This document shows, piece after piece, positions 59,359 to 64,000 of a stretch of DNA of 64,000 bases (position 1 is its first letter; each line of letters starts with the position of its first letter). The position numbers and the translations under genes were made by a program. Source of the stretch: G963674685 sp964591275. Lineage in GTDB: Bacteria > Lernaellota > Lernaellaia > JACKCT01. The notes under the pieces are model-generated. The model was not told the origin of the DNA. It did no database searches and was given only the letters and a program-made list of their open reading frames with translations. The stretch is taken from positions 46,023 through 110,022 of the forward strand of contig CAZQAE010000006.1 of NCBI GenBank assembly GCA_964591275.1. Direction: 5' to 3'.

Positions 59359-60666
59359 ATGCGAAGATTCATTTTTATAGTCCTTGTTCCGGCGCTTATG
59401 CTTTTTTCTCTATCCGCGCACGCCCGCGAACCTTTCTCCGGCTGGAAAGCCGAGGTTGAAAAGAAACTGTATAACGGCGATTTCGATGCGGCGATGACGC
59501 AGCTCAAGGCCGTGGAGCAAAAAGGCGAACTCGACGCCGATTACTATTTCCTGCTGGGCAAGGCCACATCGGCGCTGGGCAATCTGGATGAAGCTCTCCC
59601 GCAACTGGATCAGGCCATTGCCATGGACGGGAAACACACCCTTGCCATGGGACACAAGGCCGTAATTCTTTTACAGCAGAATAAATTATCGAAAGCTGAA
59701 ATTGTGGCCACGCAGGCCATTGATATTGAACCGTCCGGTGAGCTTTATTATATGCGCGGCGCCATTCACATGGCGAGCGGGCGACTGAAAAAAGCTCTGA
59801 CTGACCTGGATTCGTCCATCATGATGGAACCGAAAAATATCGAGTACATCATTGCTCGCGGCGAGGTCAATTTACGGCGCGGGCGCATCAATGCGGCTGA
59901 GGACGATTACACCAACGCCATTCTGATCGATTCCAAAAGCGCCAAGGCCTACCTGGGCCGTGGAGGGCTATATCTGCTCAAAGGTGATAGTGCCGCCGCG
60001 AGAATCGACCTGAACAAATGCGTGGAACTGGCGCCGAAATTTTCCTCCTGTTATCTGCGCCGGGGAAAGTTCTACCAATTGATCGGCGAAAAAAAGCGCT
60101 CCTACGACGACTTCGTCAAAGCCACGGTGTTATCGCCGAGATCCACGGAAGCCTGGTTTGAAAGGGCCAATGCGGAACTGGATCTAAACAAGTTCGCCGC
60201 AGCGGAATCCTCGGCCAACAAAATTGTGAAAATAAAGGACGGCCCGAAAGCACAAAAAGTGTTGGGGCTGGTGTATTCCGCGCGGGGCAAGCTGGATGAG
60301 GCCATCGGCGCCTTCACCAAATCGATTACCGCCGTGCCGGAGGATTTCGAAGCGCTGCTTTTTCGCGGCAACGCCTACGCGCTGAAAAACGATTTCGACA
60401 AAGCGCTGGCCGATCTGACTCAGGCGATCAAACTGCGTCCCACGTATATCGAAGCCTATCTCGCCAAGGCCGGAATACACGCCGCGCAAGGCGATATGAA
60501 AAAAGCCATCAAAATTTACGACCTGGCCATCGCCATAGATCCCGAAAATCCGTCGCTCTATAACCTTCGATCAAAGCTGAATGAGGCGGCCGGAAACTAC
60601 GACGCCAGTTTCGCCGATTTCAAAAAAGCCAAGGAACTGGCCGCCAAAAAACGCGAGAAAAAATGA
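59359..60666 (+). CDS. Exported TPR-repeat protein
   Basis: 435 residues. A signal peptide (MRRFIFIVLVPALMLFSLSAHA) is followed by ten or eleven TPR units covering almost the whole chain, for example GNLDEALPQLDQAIAMDGKHTLAMGHKAVILLQQNK and NDFDKALADLTQAIKLRPTYIEAYLAKAGIHAAQGD. It ends in a basic stretch. It is a periplasmic or outer-membrane scaffold of unknown partner. ATG 59359 is preferred to an upstream TTG in frame. Its stop lies one base before the carrier-protein ATG, so the two genes are coupled. Confidence 0.85.
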   Translation: MRRFIFIVLVPALMLFSLSAHAREPFSGWKAEVEKKLYNGDFDAAMTQLKAVEQKGELDADYYFLLGKATSALGNLDEALPQLDQAIAMDGKHTLAMGHKAVILLQQNKLSKAEIVATQAIDIEPSGELYYMRGAIHMASGRLKKALTDLDSSIMMEPKNIEYIIARGEVNLRRGRINAAEDDYTNAILIDSKSAKAYLGRGGLYLLKGDSAAARIDLNKCVELAPKFSSCYLRRGKFYQLIGEKKRSYDDFVKATVLSPRSTEAWFERANAELDLNKFAAAESSANKIVKIKDGPKAQKVLGLVYSARGKLDEAIGAFTKSITAVPEDFEALLFRGNAYALKNDFDKALADLTQAIKLRPTYIEAYLAKAGIHAAQGDMKKAIKIYDLAIAIDPENPSLYNLRSKLNEAAGNYDASFADFKKAKELAAKKREKK

Positions 60667-60667
60667 A

Positions 60668-60925
60668 ATGTCCGAAAATGAATTGATAGAAAAAATCACG
60701 GATCTCTTTCATGACGATATTCTGGAAGATCCGCCGGCTGAGCGGCTGACGCTGGACGAAAACCTGTTTGAGAAGGGTTATATTTCCAGCCTGGAAATGC
60801 TGGAACTCGTCGAAGCCATCGAGGAAGAATTCAAAATCTCCATTCCCCATTACGAAGTGTCGCCTGAAAACTTCGAGACGATCAGAAGAATTGCCAATTA
60901 CGTGCAGGGAAAAATCTCCGCCTGA
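60668..60925 (+). CDS. Acyl/peptidyl carrier protein
   Basis: 85 residues of a four-helix carrier protein. The phosphopantetheine attachment region is NLFEKGYISSLEMLELVEAIEEEFKISI, with the modified Ser most likely the second in SSLEML (the canonical motif is DSL). Acidic composition and length match AcpP-type carriers, but the motif change and the position beside a TPR gene indicate a specialised carrier, for example for a secreted product, D-alanylation or a small pathway. No ketosynthase or ligase is adjacent. Confidence 0.82.
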   Translation: MSENELIEKITDLFHDDILEDPPAERLTLDENLFEKGYISSLEMLELVEAIEEEFKISIPHYEVSPENFETIRRIANYVQGKISA

Positions 60926-61217
60926 ATCCTTGATCCTATGAAATGATAATGTAATACCAGATGACTCTCGCGCCTAGCTGGGATGAACTGGTTCAGGACT
61001 GGGCCATGGAGCATGCGATCTTCGGAAATCAATGCCCCGAAAGCCCCCCTGTTACGCATTTTTTTGGTATTTGCAGGTCCATTTATATTGCGTGTCAGTA
61101 AAATCGCGCTCAAATTCCTCTGCTGTGCAATAGGCAATTTTAGGGCCCCTTTTCTTTGACCGATAAAGCTCTTGTTGCTAGGTTTGGAATTGGGTTGATT
61201 TGCAAAGGAGTTCGTCA
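60926..61217. other. Intergenic region, no gene recognised
   Basis: A minus-strand frame (60898-61218) overlaps the carrier-protein 3' end and has no protein features. No repeats of the families seen elsewhere were found here. The ribosome site AAAGGAG of the next gene is at about 61204-61210. Confidence 0.5.
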
Positions 61218-62906
61218 ATGAGAAATCCCGGCTTGGTTTTTTTCTTTTTTCTTTTCATGCTTTTTTCCATCTCCGTGATCGCCTCATGCGGGGATGATGA
61301 TGACGACGACAACGATGGTGTATCGCAGAATGACGATGATGACGATACCGCTGCAGACAACGATGACGACACGGATGACGACGTAGACGATGATGCGAAC
61401 GATGATGTGGATGACGACGTGGACGATGATGACACCGTACCGGATGACATTATTGATCCGCCGGATGAGATGCCCTTTACTATCCATAGAGACCCGGCAG
61501 GCACCGCACCCACCATGGGTGAAATAGACTCCTTTACGCAGACGATGAAGGATTTTTACGAAGGCGTCGATATTTTCCGTTGGGCGCGCCGACATTCCTT
61601 CGGAGCGTCGGAAGACAACCCTGACGGCGACCCGCCATTTATGATCTGGTGGCAATGCGCCCACGCCCTCAAAACCGGCGATACCGTCACTTTCGCCTTC
61701 GATTGTTCCCCCGACAACACGCTGGCGACAGTTACAAGGTTCCTTCCGGGCGTCATCGGATTATATCTTGCCAATGGAGACGAGGATGCGCGGGATCTCG
61801 CCCTTGGATATATCCAGGGCTTGTCCGCGACTTACGACGGCATGGTCTGGGCCGGTGAAGACCCGGTGGTCGATTATCTGACGGCAAGGACGATTTTTTA
61901 CCGCAATCATTCTTACGAAATTGAGCCGGGGCGCAACGTCACAGTCGATTACGATTTCGTACGAAATGAAGAAGTGGCCAGACGCCACGATACCTGGCGC
62001 AACCCAAACAATCCGACATGGGGTGATATTTACGTGCGGAACAAGCGTTCCAAGGATGATCTGCCCTTTCTCTATCGAGGGCTTCCTTTTCTCGCTCGGA
62101 TCATCCGAGAAAGTGACGACGGGGAATTGATTGATGAATCCATCAAACTCTATCGCCACATTGTTCGCATGTGCCGGGATATTGTGGATACGGATTACAA
62201 AATCTACACCAAGGGCGAAAATGGAGAGGTCTTCCTGCCGAGAACGGAAAACGGATTCGTTGATGATTTCGCCAGCTTCACGAACTACGATATCCTTTCT
62301 CCAAATGGCGAATGCACCGCAAAAATCGCGTCAGCCTACATTGGGTATGGCGATGCCCAGGGCAACGATTGCGGCAATGGGGTCGTCCCCCTTTATGAAT
62401 TCGTTTTTCTTCTCAGCCACTATTGGGCAACCAACATCGTATACGGTTTCCACCTGTCGGCTGTTTCCATGGCCATCAATTTTCATGACATCAACACGGC
62501 TCAAGAAATGTTGAATGGGCTTGCCACGCGCATGGACCAGATCAAAAACCACCCGATGGCGGGGGATTATTTCGAGTGGTACCCGGACTTTGCCGCGCTT
62601 TTGGTGATTGCCGCCGCCAACGGTCTTCCCTTGACAAGCGACGAAGCGCACTTGGTGATGGAACATTATTCCGCTGCCGCCGAGCACTATGGTGATTTTG
62701 AGTTATGGGATTTATGGGATGCGTCTGTCCCGGACGGCGAATACAACTACCTGCCGGAACGCTCAGAGCGTGATGCCGATGGCAATATCGTGAAAACCCA
62801 TGTTCGGCTGACCGAGATCGCGCACCTTTATGAATACTGTTACTCCCCATTAAAGGACCCAAACAGCGCGCAGTTTATCGATTGTGATGCATTGTTCGGG
62901 AACTAA
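61218..62906 (+). CDS. Asp-rich lipoprotein with large uncharacterised domain
   Basis: 562 residues. The signal peptide ends ISVIASC (lipobox) and is followed at once by GDDDDDDNDG and an Asp/Val/Asn linker to about residue 78. The remaining 480 residues are mostly helical with many Trp, His and Asp (GDPPFMIWWQCAHALKTGD, YDGMVWAGEDPVVDYLTARTIFYRNHSYEIEPG, HYWATNIVYGFHLSAVSMAINFHD), reminiscent of an alpha/alpha-barrel glycan enzyme. No family is recognised and no catalytic pair can be named. AAAGGAG precedes the ATG. Confidence 0.8.
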   Translation: MRNPGLVFFFFLFMLFSISVIASCGDDDDDDNDGVSQNDDDDDTAADNDDDTDDDVDDDANDDVDDDVDDDDTVPDDIIDPPDEMPFTIHRDPAGTAPTMGEIDSFTQTMKDFYEGVDIFRWARRHSFGASEDNPDGDPPFMIWWQCAHALKTGDTVTFAFDCSPDNTLATVTRFLPGVIGLYLANGDEDARDLALGYIQGLSATYDGMVWAGEDPVVDYLTARTIFYRNHSYEIEPGRNVTVDYDFVRNEEVARRHDTWRNPNNPTWGDIYVRNKRSKDDLPFLYRGLPFLARIIRESDDGELIDESIKLYRHIVRMCRDIVDTDYKIYTKGENGEVFLPRTENGFVDDFASFTNYDILSPNGECTAKIASAYIGYGDAQGNDCGNGVVPLYEFVFLLSHYWATNIVYGFHLSAVSMAINFHDINTAQEMLNGLATRMDQIKNHPMAGDYFEWYPDFAALLVIAAANGLPLTSDEAHLVMEHYSAAAEHYGDFELWDLWDASVPDGEYNYLPERSERDADGNIVKTHVRLTEIAHLYEYCYSPLKDPNSAQFIDCDALFGN

Positions 62907-62947
62907 CTTTTTATTCCCATTGTCACCAAATATTTTTAAATTCGTGA

Positions 62948-63132
62948 CAGTGGGGCTGTTGAAAAAATCTCTTTGAAAAGAAAACGTAGCGTTGTCATTT
63001 CGAGCGAGTCCGAAGGACTTGCCTGAGAAATCCCTTCAAAACAGGACGGTTAAGGGATTCCTCCATTTCGCTTCGCTTCAGTCGGAATGACAATAATTGT
63101 GTCAAGTCCAACTTTTTAAGGCAGCCCCACAG
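62948..63132. mobile_element. 185-bp MITE-like inverted-repeat element, copy B
   Basis: The inverted counterpart of 1396-1580, of identical length. The ends are CAGTGGGGCTG and CAGCCCCACAG. The interior shares TTTCGCTTCGCTTCAGTCGG, TAAGGGATTCCTCC and the TGTCATT/AATGACA pair with copy A. It is non-coding and lies 41 bp after the lipoprotein stop codon, so it may also stop transcription. Confidence 0.78.
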
Positions 63133-63324
63133 TTTTCGGAATTGGATGTTCCCAAATATCATGAAGAGCATGTCTGTTCATAGCTTTTTGACTAACAAGG
63201 AAGCTGATTCGCTTTGGCAAATCCCTTTAGGGATGCCGATTCGTAGCGAACCCAGCACCCCCTACCGGGGGTTGCAGTCCTGGCATACGAGCCGCCCATT
63301 TTTTATTGTAAAAATACGCCCGCG
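63133..63324. other. Short intergenic stretch with a C/G hairpin
   Basis: No gene recognised. A hairpin CCCCCTACCGGGGG lies near 63258-63271, and a TTTTTTAT run at about 63298-63305 on the plus strand. Together they may form a terminator for plus-strand transcription. Confidence 0.4.
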
Positions 63325-64000
63325 TTATCGGACGCAGCGAAATCCAGTGTATTTTGTGCCGGTGGCCTGGCCGAACGGATTGCGGTCTGAAACGCGCAGA
63401 GTTCCGTAAACCACGTCGCCTTCCGCGGCGCTTTCCCACGCGCCGCCGCGCAGAACACCCAAATCGCCGGAATCCGGTCCGGTGGGATTGTCGGCGTCTT
63501 CATCCGTATAATAATCCTCCGCATAATAATCGCTGACCCATTCCCAGAGGTTGCCGAGCATATCGTAAAGGCCCAGGTCGTTCCGGGATTTTTGCGCGAC
63601 GGCGTGGGGCATTATATCGGAATTGCCGATGAACCACCCGATGCCGTTAATGCAGGAGTTGTCGTCGCCGCAGTAGTATCGTGTGGTCTCGCCGGCGCGC
63701 GCGGCGTATTCCCACTCGGCCTCGGTGGGCAGGCGACCACCGACTTCTTCGCAGAACGAGGATGCGGCGGAAAAGTTAATAGAATCCACCGGGCAGTCCG
63801 GGCAATCATCGCAATCCTCGCAATCAGCGGGGGGATATACGCTGGGATTATAGTCGTTTAAAGTCTCATACTGCTCCTGCGTGATTTCGGTTTCAGTCAT
63901 TTCAAAAGAAGAAACGCTCACATTATGCGCCGGCAGTTCGTCCGGCCCCTCTGTGCCAATAAGAGTGAGACAAATTGTACTGTTAAATTTAGTGTATAAT
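63325..64000 (-). CDS. FGE-sulfatase domain protein (5' end beyond window)
   Basis: 225 codons are visible and the frame stays open to the right edge, so the N-terminus lies outside. FGE/SUMF1-fold motifs run in order: DELPAHNVSVSSFEMTETEITQEQYE, FCEEVGGRLPTEAEWEYAARAG, LGLYDMLGNLWEWVSDYY, LRGGAWES, and the C-terminal YTGFRCVR. A Cys/Asp cluster CEDCDDCPDCP (about 74-84 of the visible part) is unusual. It is the third FGE-domain protein in the window, and like the others it is probably a surface protein rather than a sulfatase activator. Confidence 0.82.
   Translation of the reverse strand, partial: LYTKFNSTICLTLIGTEGPDELPAHNVSVSSFEMTETEITQEQYETLNDYNPSVYPPADCEDCDDCPDCPVDSINFSAASSFCEEVGGRLPTEAEWEYAARAGETTRYYCGDDNSCINGIGWFIGNSDIMPHAVAQKSRNDLGLYDMLGNLWEWVSDYYAEDYYTDEDADNPTGPDSGDLGVLRGGAWESAAEGDVVYGTLRVSDRNPFGQATGTKYTGFRCVR

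Overview
The window looks like chromosome from a Gram-negative, didermic, motile and probably anaerobic bacterium of about 55% GC. The evidence is outer-membrane porins, many lipoproteins, a type IV pilus prepilin set, a flagellin behind a sigma-28-type promoter, hypAB, selB and an Rrf2/cupin/HD operon. Several lipoproteins carry long Asp runs straight after the lipobox, a style I associate with deltaproteobacteria-like environmental lineages (Myxococcota/Desulfobacterota/'Lernaellota' type). The lineage is inference. No rRNA or tRNA gene was seen.

Layout. 1-1333: Rrf2 regulator, cupin and HD-protein operon on the minus strand. 1396-1580: a 185-bp terminal-inverted-repeat element whose sister copy of identical length lies inverted at 62948-63132. 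1810-2126: a decayed ABC ATPase. 2148-13510: a Mu-like transposable prophage remnant with matching terminal sequences and a perfect 5-bp target duplication (AGTGT). It keeps the baseplate, fibre and lysis genes in Mu order, but transposase, head, sheath and tube genes are gone; an internal deletion appears to join the repressor 3' part to the tape-measure 3' part. 13572-15526: an AlbA_2-type regulator split by a 29-bp tandem duplication.

15523-30676 is mixed host sequence: a DUF3892 protein, a DUF1566 lipoprotein, an ExbD-like protein, hypAB, an EEP-family lipoprotein, an FGE-domain lipoprotein, a glycosyltransferase, a membrane zinc-motif protein, a subtilase, a flavoprotein, an outer-membrane barrel and selB. 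30929-36649 is a minor pilin operon (gspH/fimT-, pilV-, pilW- and pilX-like) behind a sigma-54-type promoter; its pilW-like member is 1162 residues long. 36639-44125 holds a BON lipoprotein, a DUF3604 protein and a FadL porin with a large Big_5 lipoprotein. 44459-64000 holds more Asp-rich lipoproteins, an AmrS-type radical SAM enzyme, flagellin, a propeller/Cys-repeat protein, a penicillin acylase family lipoprotein, TPR proteins, an RluA-type synthase, a small carrier protein and a truncated FGE-domain protein.

Non-coding DNA is unusually structured: two families of short terminal-inverted-repeat elements, REP-like palindromes, and short tandem arrays with a 7-bp period that often bracket these elements and have also entered the prophage operon. 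A large share of the coding capacity is for the cell envelope and surface.
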